Below, piece by piece: positions 25,245 to 34,366 of a DNA stretch of 64,000 bases. The DNA is taken from NCBI RefSeq assembly GCF_003432115.1, contig NZ_QWDC01000001.1:186001-250000 (forward strand), written 5' to 3'. The DNA comes from Mucilaginibacter conchicola. Lineage in GTDB: Bacteria; Bacteroidota; Bacteroidia; Sphingobacteriales; Sphingobacteriaceae. The notes below the pieces were generated by a model. The model did not search any database. It was not told where the DNA came from and saw nothing but the letters and a program-made list of their open reading frames with translations. Made by a program: the position numbers and the translations under genes. The first letter of the stretch is position 1. Every line of letters starts with the position of its first letter.

Positions 25245-26858
25245 ATGAGTATTGTTAATACAGAACCGCAAATCGCCCATCAGAAATTAAATGACTTTTT
25301 AGCTCGTTGGCCACTGACCGCCGTTGAAGCCATGAACTTGCCGGATTATAGCCAGGCGGGCAACCCTGACACTTTTACCTATTGGCTGGAACACGGTTCC
25401 GTTGCCATTGGTGAGATCGGCGGTCATCCATCTTCCAAATTTGGTATCTGGAGCCGGGCGACCGATAAAGAAGGCGTATCGCCGGCCTATTTAGAAACAG
25501 CTGAGTATAAATGGTTCAAAAAATATGGGCCTGACCCTGAGGGATCGTTTCAGCGGGTCAAAGCATTAATTATCGCCATCATCCGGAACGCGCAAGCGGG
25601 CAATTTTGCGGCTATTGATTCCATTGATATTAACAGCATGGTCAAATGGAAGCTCGCATTCATTTATTCCAACTATCGCTTATTGCCCATCTACGCCAAA
25701 GAGATCATCCGGAAGATCGCCAAACATTTTGAATACGAAGACTACGCCACCGCACCGCTGTCCGAATTATATCAATTTATCCTGAGTAAAAAAGAAGCGG
25801 ACGAAGAGCTCTTTGACTTCTCCAGTAAGTATTACCGCCTTGCTAAGGCGATACCTGAACGTAACTATTACATTATCGGATCGAAATACGGCGATGATAA
25901 CGGAAATGATGTAGTGGATGTATTTCCTGATATGCTGGAGAAAAGTGCGGTTTCGACGGGATTCTTCTGGGATACAGATTTTTCTAGCCTGGTTGGTCAG
26001 GATCATACCAGTATCAGCAAATGGATCAACCAGCATGTACCGTACGACCAGCCTAAATTTGATACTTCAGCCCGTACTTTTAAATATTTTCTCAACCTCA
26101 AAAAAGGCGACCTCATTGCCGTTAAATCCCATGGGCGTTTTAATAACCTGACCATAATTGCCTACGCGGAAGTGACCGAGGTTAACGGTTCGGTCTACCG
26201 GTTCGGTGACCCGGTACTTGGGCACCTCATCCATGTCAACTTTCTAGAAACCGGTTTGCGCATCGATACCGGACTAAACTATGCCTTGACGATACACCAT
26301 ATCATTCCTGGTGAAAAAGAAGGACATTTTGAGAAGATATTTGGCAGTTATGCCATTACAGGTACTAGTGATGAATTCGCCCTCGAAGAACTTACACAAG
26401 ATGATATAACAGATGAAGAGCCGTTGGAAGATGATATCAGGACTAAAGATACTTCAACGTTCACCCGTAACATCGAAACGACCCAATTGGTCAGACAGGT
26501 CCACAACCAAATCCAGAATGGGTTCGCGCAATATTTAAAAAGAACTTTTCCACAAGACAAAGTGGGCACCGAAAGAAAACGGATAGACATTTGGCGGCGC
26601 AATGACGACAGTTTTTATATTTACGAGGTAAAACCGTATAATTCGGCTTTTGCGTGTATCCGTGAAGCCCTGGGGCAATTGACAGACTACGCCTTTAGTA
26701 AAAGAACCCTTCTTGAAAAATACCTTGTGGTGGTGGGTACCCAACCACCGGATGACCGGGAACTGCGTTACCTGAAATTCCTGAAAGAAAACATCGGTTT
26801 GAAACTGAGTTACGAATGCTATTCCATCGAAGAAGATTGCAGTATCATTTATTCCTGA
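25245..26858 (+). CDS. Unknown protein with C-terminal PD-(D/E)xK nuclease-like domain
   Basis: 537 residues. The C-terminal 120 residues look like a restriction-endonuclease fold: KRIDIWRR with Asp448, then YIYEVKPYNSAF with Glu461-x-Lys463, followed by IREALGQLTDYAF, the Gln-containing helix common in such nucleases. The N-terminal 200 residues (YSQAGNPDTFTYWLE, GEIGGHPSSKFGIW, YRLLPIYAKEIIRK) and the central section with FFWDTDFSSLVGQ and YFLNLKKGDLIAVKSHGRFN look like a recognition part, perhaps of the kind found in McrB-like or EVE-like proteins, but I cannot name it. An acidic linker at about 380-405 separates the parts. The two-part layout suggests a single-protein modified-DNA or phage-sensing nuclease. 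Confidence 0.6.
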   Translation: MSIVNTEPQIAHQKLNDFLARWPLTAVEAMNLPDYSQAGNPDTFTYWLEHGSVAIGEIGGHPSSKFGIWSRATDKEGVSPAYLETAEYKWFKKYGPDPEGSFQRVKALIIAIIRNAQAGNFAAIDSIDINSMVKWKLAFIYSNYRLLPIYAKEIIRKIAKHFEYEDYATAPLSELYQFILSKKEADEELFDFSSKYYRLAKAIPERNYYIIGSKYGDDNGNDVVDVFPDMLEKSAVSTGFFWDTDFSSLVGQDHTSISKWINQHVPYDQPKFDTSARTFKYFLNLKKGDLIAVKSHGRFNNLTIIAYAEVTEVNGSVYRFGDPVLGHLIHVNFLETGLRIDTGLNYALTIHHIIPGEKEGHFEKIFGSYAITGTSDEFALEELTQDDITDEEPLEDDIRTKDTSTFTRNIETTQLVRQVHNQIQNGFAQYLKRTFPQDKVGTERKRIDIWRRNDDSFYIYEVKPYNSAFACIREALGQLTDYAFSKRTLLEKYLVVVGTQPPDDRELRYLKFLKENIGLKLSYECYSIEEDCSIIYS

Positions 26859-27325
26859 GCAGTTAAATATTTAGCAATTATTAAATTAAAGCCTTACAAA
26901 AAAATAATCATTTTAATGATTAAAGTAATTGGCTTTTAATATTTAATATTCTGTATGCAATATTTAGAGCATGAGTCATATATTATTCTAATATGCAAAT
27001 ATCAAAAAGGTCACCGGATAACGATAGCATTTTCAATAATGTTGTGCTGTTAATATCTGCCTTTAAATACAAAGGCCATTTCTACACAAAAGGTATTCAA
27101 ATATATATCATAAAGGAAGCTTATCTAACTTACTCCATTTAAAGCAGTCAAAATTTAATACAATCGATTCATTTATTATGGTTTTTGTTCATTTTGGGAT
27201 GCCAAACTTATCGGACAATCTTTAAATAGAACCGATACCTAAAGACGATAAATCATTGGTTGTTTATTTAACACGTCCATACATCAAAACTCAATTAATC
27301 CGTTAAATAATAAACCTATTATTAT
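26859..27325. other. AT-rich non-coding region before the recombinase
   Basis: About 470 bases, markedly richer in A and T than the genes to its left. Apart from the inverted repeat at 26886-26936 I see no gene, tRNA or clear promoter. It may hold recombinase control sequences. Confidence 0.45.
26886..26936. repeat. Imperfect inverted repeat, possible weak bidirectional terminator
   Basis: TAATCATT (26905-26912) and AATGATTA (26915-26922) form a perfect 8-base inverted repeat around TT, and AAAGCC (26888-26893) pairs with GGCTTT (26931-26936) outside it. It lies 28 bases after the nuclease-like gene. Confidence 0.4.
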
Positions 27326-29020
27326 ATGGAATCGGCATACTTATATGTCCGTGTTAGCACTGACGAACAGGCAAGAAAAGGATTCTCATTGCCTGAACAA
27401 GAAGATCGTTTGTTGAAATATTGTGAGTTTGGCAATATCGAAGTAAAAGGTATCTATAGAGAAGATTATTCGGCCAAAAACTTTAACCGACCAGAGTGGA
27501 AAAAACTAATAGCTACGATTAAGAAGGATTCAGGCAAGAAAGAAAATAACATACTATTCATAAAATGGGACCGGTTTAGCCGTAATATCGAATATGCTTA
27601 TGAGATGATAGGCATTTTGCGGAAGTATCGTGCAACTGCTATGGCTATCGATCAACCGATTGATTTCACGGTTCCTGAAAGTACGGTTATGCTTGCAGTA
27701 TATCTATCGATACCTGAGGCTGAAAATAGCAGAAGAGCGTTAAATACGTCTAACGGTATGCGAAGAGCGAAGCTGCTAGGAAGGTACCCAAACAAAGCAC
27801 CGCTCGGTTTTACCAATTGTACCGGACCCGACGAAAAAAAATACATTATTCCTGCATATCCCGAGGCTGATATTATCAAATGGGCGTTCAAGCAACTCGC
27901 TAAAAATTCATTCAAGATTGAAGTAGTAAGAAGAATGGCTTGCGCCAAAGGGTTAGTATGTTCTAGATCTGGTTTTTGGAAGCTTGTACGGAATCCGGTA
28001 TACTGTGGATTTATTCCTATATCTACCATTGGACAAGCACCTGAATTGATAAAAGCCGTTCACGAGCCCCTGATCTCCGAGACTTTGTTCTATGAAGTTC
28101 AATCGATAATAAATACCAGGCGGAAAGTCGAGAGTAAATCAGATGAGTTAGGTAATGCTTTTTTCCTTAGAGGATTTTTGATTTGTCCGGCTTGTGGTAA
28201 AAAGCTCAGTGGAAGTTTTTCAAGAGGATCGACGAGAAAATACCCTTATTATCACTGTTTTAAAGGTTGTCCAACGAGAATAAGGGCAGAACTAGTGAAT
28301 AATAGCTATAATGAAAAACTGCAGAAAATGCTTCTTTTAGACGGTGTTATAGGACTGTTCAATCTTGTTTTGGAAGATGAAAACATTGGTTCTCAACGGG
28401 CAGAATATTTACAGGATCGTAGATTATTGAAAAAACAACTTGAAGAACAGCAATTACTTATCTCAAAGGCCAGGAAATTATTTGTTACCGATCGATTGAA
28501 ATTTGATGACTTTAAAGAACTTAAGTTAGAAAGCCAAATTATTTGCAGCAACGTAGGGGTGGAGCTGAGTAGTAATGCCTCCAAGTTAAGATTACTGCGA
28601 CAACAATTAGAGGTTGACGGAAGAAGTATCAATCAAATATTTTACAACTTTTTAAAGCTGAATATATTAGATAAGAAATACATCGTTAGCATGATTCCGC
28701 CTAAGACGATTGACATTAACACGGGCACAGTATCAATACAGATCGGAAGTATCTTAGCAAAGATATTGTCGTTTAAAAAAAGTAATTCATTAATTGAAGT
28801 ATCTGATTTGGATACTCGACCAAATAATTTTAGAGAAAGGAAGGTAACGATAAAAAGTGCTATTTCTTTAATGGGAAGAAATGGTATTCAACTGGAAGAA
28901 GGTGAAGCAGGAGTGATTTTAGATTTTCTCTATCATATGGCAAGAACATATAATTTTACCAACGTCAAAATTAACCATATCCCTAAGTGGATATCGAACC
29001 AGCAGAAACCGGCATGGTGA
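27326..29020 (+). CDS. Large serine recombinase (site-specific integrase of the island)
   Basis: 564 residues. The resolvase catalytic domain starts LYVRVSTDEQARKGFSL, with the nucleophile Ser11 and its Arg9, and continues with FIKWDRFSRN. The recombinase domain follows (AKLLGRYPNKAPLGF; FWKLVRNPVYCGFIP), then a zinc ribbon CPACGKKLSGS with a second pair in YHCFKGC, a coiled coil near residues 350-430 and a C-terminal segment. The length fits the large serine family that integrates phages and mobile islands with short att cores. It is the last gene of the island and sits 150 bases from a tRNA-Leu, so it probably moved the island in. The frame is intact. Confidence 0.9.
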   Translation: MESAYLYVRVSTDEQARKGFSLPEQEDRLLKYCEFGNIEVKGIYREDYSAKNFNRPEWKKLIATIKKDSGKKENNILFIKWDRFSRNIEYAYEMIGILRKYRATAMAIDQPIDFTVPESTVMLAVYLSIPEAENSRRALNTSNGMRRAKLLGRYPNKAPLGFTNCTGPDEKKYIIPAYPEADIIKWAFKQLAKNSFKIEVVRRMACAKGLVCSRSGFWKLVRNPVYCGFIPISTIGQAPELIKAVHEPLISETLFYEVQSIINTRRKVESKSDELGNAFFLRGFLICPACGKKLSGSFSRGSTRKYPYYHCFKGCPTRIRAELVNNSYNEKLQKMLLLDGVIGLFNLVLEDENIGSQRAEYLQDRRLLKKQLEEQQLLISKARKLFVTDRLKFDDFKELKLESQIICSNVGVELSSNASKLRLLRQQLEVDGRSINQIFYNFLKLNILDKKYIVSMIPPKTIDINTGTVSIQIGSILAKILSFKKSNSLIEVSDLDTRPNNFRERKVTIKSAISLMGRNGIQLEEGEAGVILDFLYHMARTYNFTNVKINHIPKWISNQQKPAW

Positions 29021-29134
29021 TATCTTAAAGTTTCTTTTTAGACTGGATCTCAAAACGGTACAAGAAAAATTTAAGGAAAAATCGAACCGTTAATGGGGTC
29101 GGTGTAACCGTTTGATTGATAGATATTTAAGGGT

Positions 29135-29173
29135 ATAAAAAAAGGAAACAACGACCCTGTGTTGTTTCCTTTT
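29135..29173 (-). terminator. Terminator downstream of tRNA-Leu
   Basis: AAAAGGAAACAAC (29140-29152) pairs with GTTGTTTCCTTTT (29161-29173); read on the minus strand it is followed by a T run. Confidence 0.8.
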
Positions 29174-29174
29174 G

Positions 29175-29259
29175 TACTCAGAGCGGGAATCGAACCCGCA
29201 CTCCGTTTACGGGAACAGGATTTTAAGTCCTGCGTGTCTACCAGTTCCACCATCTGAGC
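29175..29259 (-). tRNA. tRNA-Leu (UAA)
   Basis: The reverse complement begins GCTCAGATGGTGGAACTGG and ends in TTCGATTCCCGCTCTGAGTA. Acceptor stem, D arm with GGTAGAC, anticodon loop CTTAAAA between GCAGGA and TCCTG (anticodon TAA), a long variable arm (TTCCCGTAAACGGAG) and a T arm are all present. The long variable arm and discriminator A fit tRNA-Leu. CCA is not encoded. About 85 bases. Confidence 0.93.
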
Positions 29260-29283
29260 ATTTAGAAGGGTATTAACCTTCTA

Positions 29284-29314
29284 AAAATAAATCCCTTCGG
29301 TGTGGAAGGGATTT
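29284..29314 (-). terminator. Terminator-like hairpin between the two tRNA genes
   Basis: AAATCCCTTC (29289-29298) pairs with GAAGGGATTT (29305-29314), with a T-rich tail on the minus strand, just after tRNA-Gly. Confidence 0.65.
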
Positions 29315-29315
29315 G

Positions 29316-29388
<73 letters not shown>

Positions 29389-29498
29389 GTTGGTATTACG
29401 CTTAACAAAAAAACAAAAGCCGTTTCTGTTTTGCGTGGTGCAAATATAGCGAGAAATGAAGTTTCTGCAAGTAAAAAGTTAACTTTTTTTAAAGTTTT

Positions 29499-29981
29499 TC
29501 ATAAGTCGTTGGCTTTCAAAACGTCGCTGATAAGGTCGGCTTCGTAGCCGCGGCTCATGGCGTACTGTTGCAGTTTGTAACGTCGTTTAAAGCTGTCTTT
29601 TTCGGCAATGGTTGGGGCTTTCTTCTCTATGAGTCGGGTAAGCGCGGCAAAGTAATCGTCGGCATCGATAACTAAAAGCGCTTTTTTGATGAGGTTGGGA
29701 GATACCCTTTTTGCTTTTAACCCCAGTTTGATCTTAACACGGCCCCATTGTTTCTGATTAAATTTACCTTGCACGTATGCTTTCGCAAAGCGCTCCTCAT
29801 TTAAAAAGTTCTCCTCAATTAAGTAGCTGATGATCTGCTCAACAGCATCGGGCCATAACCCCCAATCGTATAATTTATCGCGCACTTCCTGTTGCGAACG
29901 TTCCTGGTAGGCGCAGTAATGTTCGGCCTTTGTCTTGGCAACATTTACGTCGGTTATACGAATTTTCTTAGGAACTTCCAT
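29499..29981 (-). CDS. recX: Regulatory protein RecX
   Basis: 160 residues from ATG 29981; a TTG one codon upstream is also open. Helical three-repeat organisation with AEHYCAYQERSQQEVRDKLY, then ISYLIEENFLNEERFAKAYV and GKFNQKQWGRVKIKLGLKAK, which are RecX hallmarks. The family binds RecA filaments and limits RecA activity in the cytoplasm. Neighbours are tRNA genes on one side and the divergent murF-alr on the other; no recA is nearby, which is common in this phylum. Confidence 0.9.
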   Translation of the reverse strand: MEVPKKIRITDVNVAKTKAEHYCAYQERSQQEVRDKLYDWGLWPDAVEQIISYLIEENFLNEERFAKAYVQGKFNQKQWGRVKIKLGLKAKRVSPNLIKKALLVIDADDYFAALTRLIEKKAPTIAEKDSFKRRYKLQQYAMSRGYEADLISDVLKANDL

Positions 29982-30037
29982 CAAACCAAAATTCGTTAAA
30001 ATTCTTCTCTTTACAGAAATATAAGCAATTTAGTGCC

Positions 30038-32497
30038 ATGCAAGCTACCTATGCTATAAGCCAGATTAAGCAGATTATTAGTGCCGCCGGAGAGATTGTT
30101 GAGAATACCCAGATCAGCGTTTTGCTTACGGATAGTCGCCGTATCAACAATCCTGCTGTTTCACTTTTCTTTGCGCTTAACGGCCGTAGAGATGGGCACG
30201 GGTTTATTCCCGATGCTTACACTGCCGGTGTACGTAACTTCGTGGTGAGCCACCGCCCGGAGATGATTGCAGAGGATGTGAACTTCCTTATAGTTAGTGA
30301 TGTGCTTTTAGCGCTTCAGCAGCTGGCCGCTCATCATCGTGAGCAGTTTAATTTTGATGTAATCGGCATTACAGGCAGCAATGGTAAAACCATCGTAAAA
30401 GAATGGCTTTACCAGTTAATAAGCCCCGAACATAATATTGTACGCAACCCCAAAAGTTATAATTCGCAGATAGGTGTACCGCTATCGGTATGGCAAATAA
30501 GCGAGGGGAACGATCTTGGTATATTTGAGGCGGGTATCTCATCGGTAGGAGAAATGGAACGCTTAGAGGCCATTATCCAGCCTACGATCGGTGTGCTTAC
30601 CCACATGGGTACTGCGCATGATGAGGGCTTTGATTCGCCAAAGCAAAAGTTGGAAGAGAAACTGGGCCTGTTCAAGAACTGTAAACAAATCGTCTATAAC
30701 TACGATCTGCTGATAGATTTCCCTGAGGCTATGCGTGGCCGTGAGTGCTTTACCTGGAGCCGCAAGTTTAACATCGCCAACCTTTATGTTTTTAGCGAAA
30801 CCACTATCTCGGGCAGGTACTACATGCGCGCCATTTATAAAGGTAACGAGATTGAGTGCCTGGTTCCGTACCGTGATGAAGCATCTATCGAGAATGCCAT
30901 CATCTGCTGGGCTACCATGCTGGCGATGGGCTACTCGCCCGATGAATGCGACGACCGTATAGAACGCCTTGCGCCGGTAAGTATGCGTTTAGAGTTGAAG
31001 CATGGTATAAATGATTGCTCAATAATTGATGATACGTATAATTCGGATATACAATCGTTGGAGATAGCATTAAACTTTTTGGGGCAACAGAATCAACATG
31101 CAAAAAAAACACTTATTCTGTCAGATATTTACCAATCAGGGCTGAAGGAGAATGATCTGTATAAGCAAGTAGCCCAGCTGGTAGGTAATGCCAGGGTTGA
31201 CAGGCTTATTGGCGTAGGCCCGGCGCTGCAAGATCATAGTACATTTTTTAAAGCCCCCCAACTGCATTTTTATACAGATACTGATGCATTATTGAATGAC
31301 TTGCCAAGACTGCACCTGCACGAAGAAACTATCCTGATAAAGGGCGCACGTACTTTTGAATTTGAAAAGATAAGCCGTGCGTTGGTGCAAAAAGCGCACG
31401 AAACAGTGCTGGAGATAAACCTTAACACATTGCTTAATAATCTCAATTTTTATAAAGCCAAGCTTAGTCCCGGCGTAAAACTGATGGTAATGGTGAAGGC
31501 TTTTTCTTACGGCAGCGGTACCTTTGAGGTGGCCAATATATTGCAGTACAACAAGGTTGATTACCTTGCGGTGGCTTATACCGACGAAGGAATAGCCCTG
31601 CGCGAGACGGGCATTACCCTGCCAATAATGGTTTTAAACCCGGAACCATTGGCTTATGACAAACTGGTAGCCAATAAATTAGAACCTGCCATTTATAGTT
31701 TTAGTTTACTGGACGAATTTGTGAGATTTGCACAGGACGAAGACATACAAAACTACCCGGTACATATCAAAATAGATACTGGTATGCACCGCGTTGGTTT
31801 TGAAGAATATGAGGTGGAAACCCTTTGCGATATGCTTGAGGTTAACCCATATATTCATGTACAATCTGTTTACTCGCACATGGTGGCAAGTGATGCTGAG
31901 CAGCATGATATGTTTACTTTAAAACAGATCAGCACATTTGAGAAGATCTTCAAGGCTATTGAAGCCGCTTTGGGTTATACGGTGATAAAGCACATCAGCA
32001 ATACCTCGGGTATAACGCGCTGGCCAAATGCGCAATATGATATGGTTAGGCTGGGTATAGGTTTGTATGGCGTTGATGGCGCAGTTCCGCGTGAGAGTAC
32101 TGCCCTGCAGCCGATAGCTACGCTAAAAACTACGGTGTCTCAGGTAAAGAAAGTACCTGCTAATGAAAGTATCAGTTATATGCGCAGCGGTAGTTTAAAA
32201 ACCGATGGCAAAATAGCAACAGTGCGTATAGGTTATGCCGATGGTTATTTGCGCGCCTTCGGTAACGGGGTGGGTAAAATGCTGGTGAACGGTACGCTGG
32301 TACCAACCGTAGGTAATATCACAATGGATATGTGTATGCTTGATGTAAGCAATGTTGAGGTAAAAGAAGGTGATGAGGTGATCGTATTTAACGAACGGCA
32401 GCGCATAGAGGAACTGGCCACCCAGATTGGTACCATCCCGTATGAAATACTTACTAATATTTCACAACGCGTAAAAAGAGTGTACTTTTACGAGTAA
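30038..32497 (+). CDS. murF-alr: Bifunctional MurF ligase / alanine racemase
   Basis: 819 residues. The first 450 residues are a Mur ligase: ATP loop GITGSNGKTIVKEW at about residue 110 and AGISSVGEMERLE. The C-terminal 370 are a fold-III alanine racemase with MVMVKAFSYGSG (PLP lysine at about 487), YSHMVASD, HISNTSGI and VRLGIGLYGVD. The fused protein makes D-Ala in its racemase half; the MurF half joins D-Ala-D-Ala to UDP-MurNAc-tripeptide in peptidoglycan synthesis. This fusion is characteristic of Bacteroidota and helps place the organism. The next gene starts 14 bases later. Confidence 0.93.
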   Translation: MQATYAISQIKQIISAAGEIVENTQISVLLTDSRRINNPAVSLFFALNGRRDGHGFIPDAYTAGVRNFVVSHRPEMIAEDVNFLIVSDVLLALQQLAAHHREQFNFDVIGITGSNGKTIVKEWLYQLISPEHNIVRNPKSYNSQIGVPLSVWQISEGNDLGIFEAGISSVGEMERLEAIIQPTIGVLTHMGTAHDEGFDSPKQKLEEKLGLFKNCKQIVYNYDLLIDFPEAMRGRECFTWSRKFNIANLYVFSETTISGRYYMRAIYKGNEIECLVPYRDEASIENAIICWATMLAMGYSPDECDDRIERLAPVSMRLELKHGINDCSIIDDTYNSDIQSLEIALNFLGQQNQHAKKTLILSDIYQSGLKENDLYKQVAQLVGNARVDRLIGVGPALQDHSTFFKAPQLHFYTDTDALLNDLPRLHLHEETILIKGARTFEFEKISRALVQKAHETVLEINLNTLLNNLNFYKAKLSPGVKLMVMVKAFSYGSGTFEVANILQYNKVDYLAVAYTDEGIALRETGITLPIMVLNPEPLAYDKLVANKLEPAIYSFSLLDEFVRFAQDEDIQNYPVHIKIDTGMHRVGFEEYEVETLCDMLEVNPYIHVQSVYSHMVASDAEQHDMFTLKQISTFEKIFKAIEAALGYTVIKHISNTSGITRWPNAQYDMVRLGIGLYGVDGAVPRESTALQPIATLKTTVSQVKKVPANESISYMRSGSLKTDGKIATVRIGYADGYLRAFGNGVGKMLVNGTLVPTVGNITMDMCMLDVSNVEVKEGDEVIVFNERQRIEELATQIGTIPYEILTNISQRVKRVYFYE

Positions 32498-32511
32498 TTT
32501 ATTTGTACTGA

Positions 32512-33105
32512 ATGACCCGTATTTTCCGCGCCCTTATTAATTATTTCATCAAAGGCTTATTGGTGGTTGTGCCTTTGGGTGCTGCTTTCTTCCTTATTTT
32601 TTGGATCATCTCGAGTATAGATACCTCGCTTAATTTAAGCAGTGAGATCTGGGTTGATCAACGCGGCAGGCCGCTTTATATCCCTGGTCTTGGTATTTTA
32701 ACAGTAATTGTGGTAGTGATGGTAGCAGGTGTATTGGTTACCAATGTTATTACAGTACCTATAAAAAAATGGGCTGGCCGCTGGCTTAACCGATTGCCAC
32801 TTTTCAAATTTCTGTACTCATCAATTAAAGATCTTACTGAAGCATTTGTAGGAGAGGAGAAGAAGTTTAATGAACCTGTTATTGTTGAGGTAAATGAGTT
32901 TGGTTTAAAAAAGATAGGTTTCCTGGTGCAAAAAGACCTGGCCAAATTAAATATGCCAGGAGAGGTAGCGGTGTATTTCCCGTATTCGTACTCCTTTGCC
33001 GGGCAGGTGGTTATCATCTCTGCCGATAAAGTTAAACCTCTTGACAAAAACGCTGCCGATATGATGAAATTCGTTATATCAGGCGGGGTAAGCGGGTTGG
33101 ATTAA
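32512..33105 (+). CDS. DUF502 family membrane protein
   Basis: 197 residues. Two transmembrane segments: FIKGLLVVVPLGAAFFLIFW and LGILTVIVVVMVAGVLVTNV. Between and after them are the family features SIDTSLN, IPGLGIL and FKFLYSSIKDLTEAF, then FLVQKDL and PGEVAVYFPYSYSFAGQVVI. Function is not established. It follows murF-alr by 14 bases and is probably co-transcribed. It is convergent with an MFS gene, sharing 4 bases at the stops. Confidence 0.88.
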   Translation: MTRIFRALINYFIKGLLVVVPLGAAFFLIFWIISSIDTSLNLSSEIWVDQRGRPLYIPGLGILTVIVVVMVAGVLVTNVITVPIKKWAGRWLNRLPLFKFLYSSIKDLTEAFVGEEKKFNEPVIVEVNEFGLKKIGFLVQKDLAKLNMPGEVAVYFPYSYSFAGQVVIISADKVKPLDKNAADMMKFVISGGVSGLD

Positions 33106-34361
33106 ATGTGCGGTGTTGCCTTTGGTATCTCGTGTGAGTCTTTTGTCCCTTTAAAACTTCTATAGGCTAATATTACAGCTATAAACATCATTATTGCACC
33201 CAAAAGATACGGTGCGCCCGGGAAATAAACTGCGGCACCCTTAGCTGTAAAATGATGGAAGATAGATGTCATCATTAACGGGCCAATCACGGTGGTTATA
33301 CTTACCAAACTGGTTAAGGCACCCTGCAGTTCGCCCTGCTCATTGGCCGGTACGTGGTCTGATATAAAGCCCTGCAAAGCTGTACCGCCAAGGCCGCCAA
33401 GGCAGTAAGGTATCATACAGAGGTACATCATCCAGCCTGTGTTTATAACAGATATCATTGCCAGGCCAATGCCATAGAAAGCTATACCAGCCATGATATT
33501 TTTGCGCAGGCCAAATTTAGGTATCGTCCATCGTACAAGGCCGCCTTGTATACCGGCTATCAATGCACCAATAAAAATACCCAACGCGCCAATGCTGTAG
33601 GTAGTCCACTGAAATTTCTCTATTACGTAGAATGGAAGCACATGCTCAACAGCCTTTTGGGCAATGTAAACAATGGTATAAGCCGTTATAAGCGTGCTTA
33701 CCGCTCTGGAGTATTTGCGTAGCCTTAATAATGAACCTACAGGGTTTGCACGCTTCCAGTTAAACTCTCTTCTATTCTCTTTAGATAAAGATTCGGGCAG
33801 TACAAAATAGCCGTAGGCGGCGTTAACTAATGCTAATGAAGCAGCTACTATAAATGGCAATCTTATCCATACACCACTTAAAAATCCACCTAAACCTATA
33901 CCCAAAATAAATCCTAAACCTGTAGCAGCGCCAACCAAACCAAAATTGGCTGCACGTTTTTCGCCTGTGCTTACATCAGCAATGTAGGCGGTAGCGGTAG
34001 TAGTGCTGGCACCTGCTATACCGGCTATAATGCGGCCTACAAAAAGCCAGGCAATAGTAGGGGCAAAAGCCATCAAAGCATAATCAATTCCAAAACCTAT
34101 CAGGGATACCAATAAAACCGGCCTGCGACCTATTTTATCGCTAAGGTTACCCAGTACCGGCGCAAAAATAAATTGCATGGTGGCGTATGTAAAAGTAAGC
34201 CATCCGCTATACTGGCTGGCAGTACTTACATCAACATGGCCAAGTTTTTCGAGTAGATTGGGTAGTACAGGGATAATGATGCCCAAACCCAATACATCCA
34301 CAAAAATGGTAATAAATATAAATCCTAAAGCAGCTTTGCCGTGTTCAGCGGTTTTGGTCAT
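33102..34361 (-). CDS. MFS transporter, TCR/Tet-like
   Basis: 419 residues with twelve hydrophobic segments. Family motifs include FITIFVDVLGLGIIIPVLP, then GNLSDKIGRRPVLL (motif A) and RIIAGIAGASTTTATAYIAD (motif C region). These match the class of drug:H+ antiporters related to TetA, although the substrate cannot be told. It is 5 bases after the start of a close paralogue in the same orientation, a tandem duplication. The upstream copy has the same motif set. Confidence 0.87.
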   Translation of the reverse strand: MTKTAEHGKAALGFIFITIFVDVLGLGIIIPVLPNLLEKLGHVDVSTASQYSGWLTFTYATMQFIFAPVLGNLSDKIGRRPVLLVSLIGFGIDYALMAFAPTIAWLFVGRIIAGIAGASTTTATAYIADVSTGEKRAANFGLVGAATGLGFILGIGLGGFLSGVWIRLPFIVAASLALVNAAYGYFVLPESLSKENRREFNWKRANPVGSLLRLRKYSRAVSTLITAYTIVYIAQKAVEHVLPFYVIEKFQWTTYSIGALGIFIGALIAGIQGGLVRWTIPKFGLRKNIMAGIAFYGIGLAMISVINTGWMMYLCMIPYCLGGLGGTALQGFISDHVPANEQGELQGALTSLVSITTVIGPLMMTSIFHHFTAKGAAVYFPGAPYLLGAIMMFIAVILAYRSFKGTKDSHEIPKATPHI

Positions 34362-34366
34362 GTATA

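Noticed and set aside
26886..26936. Inverted repeat as recombinase attachment site
   Set aside because: Large serine recombinase sites lie outside the element next to the recombinase 3' or 5' end and are short; the AT-rich repeat follows a gene end and is better read as a weak terminator.
29071..29253. 60-codon open frame on the minus strand over the tRNA-Leu
   Set aside because: It is an accidental reading through the tRNA and its terminator.
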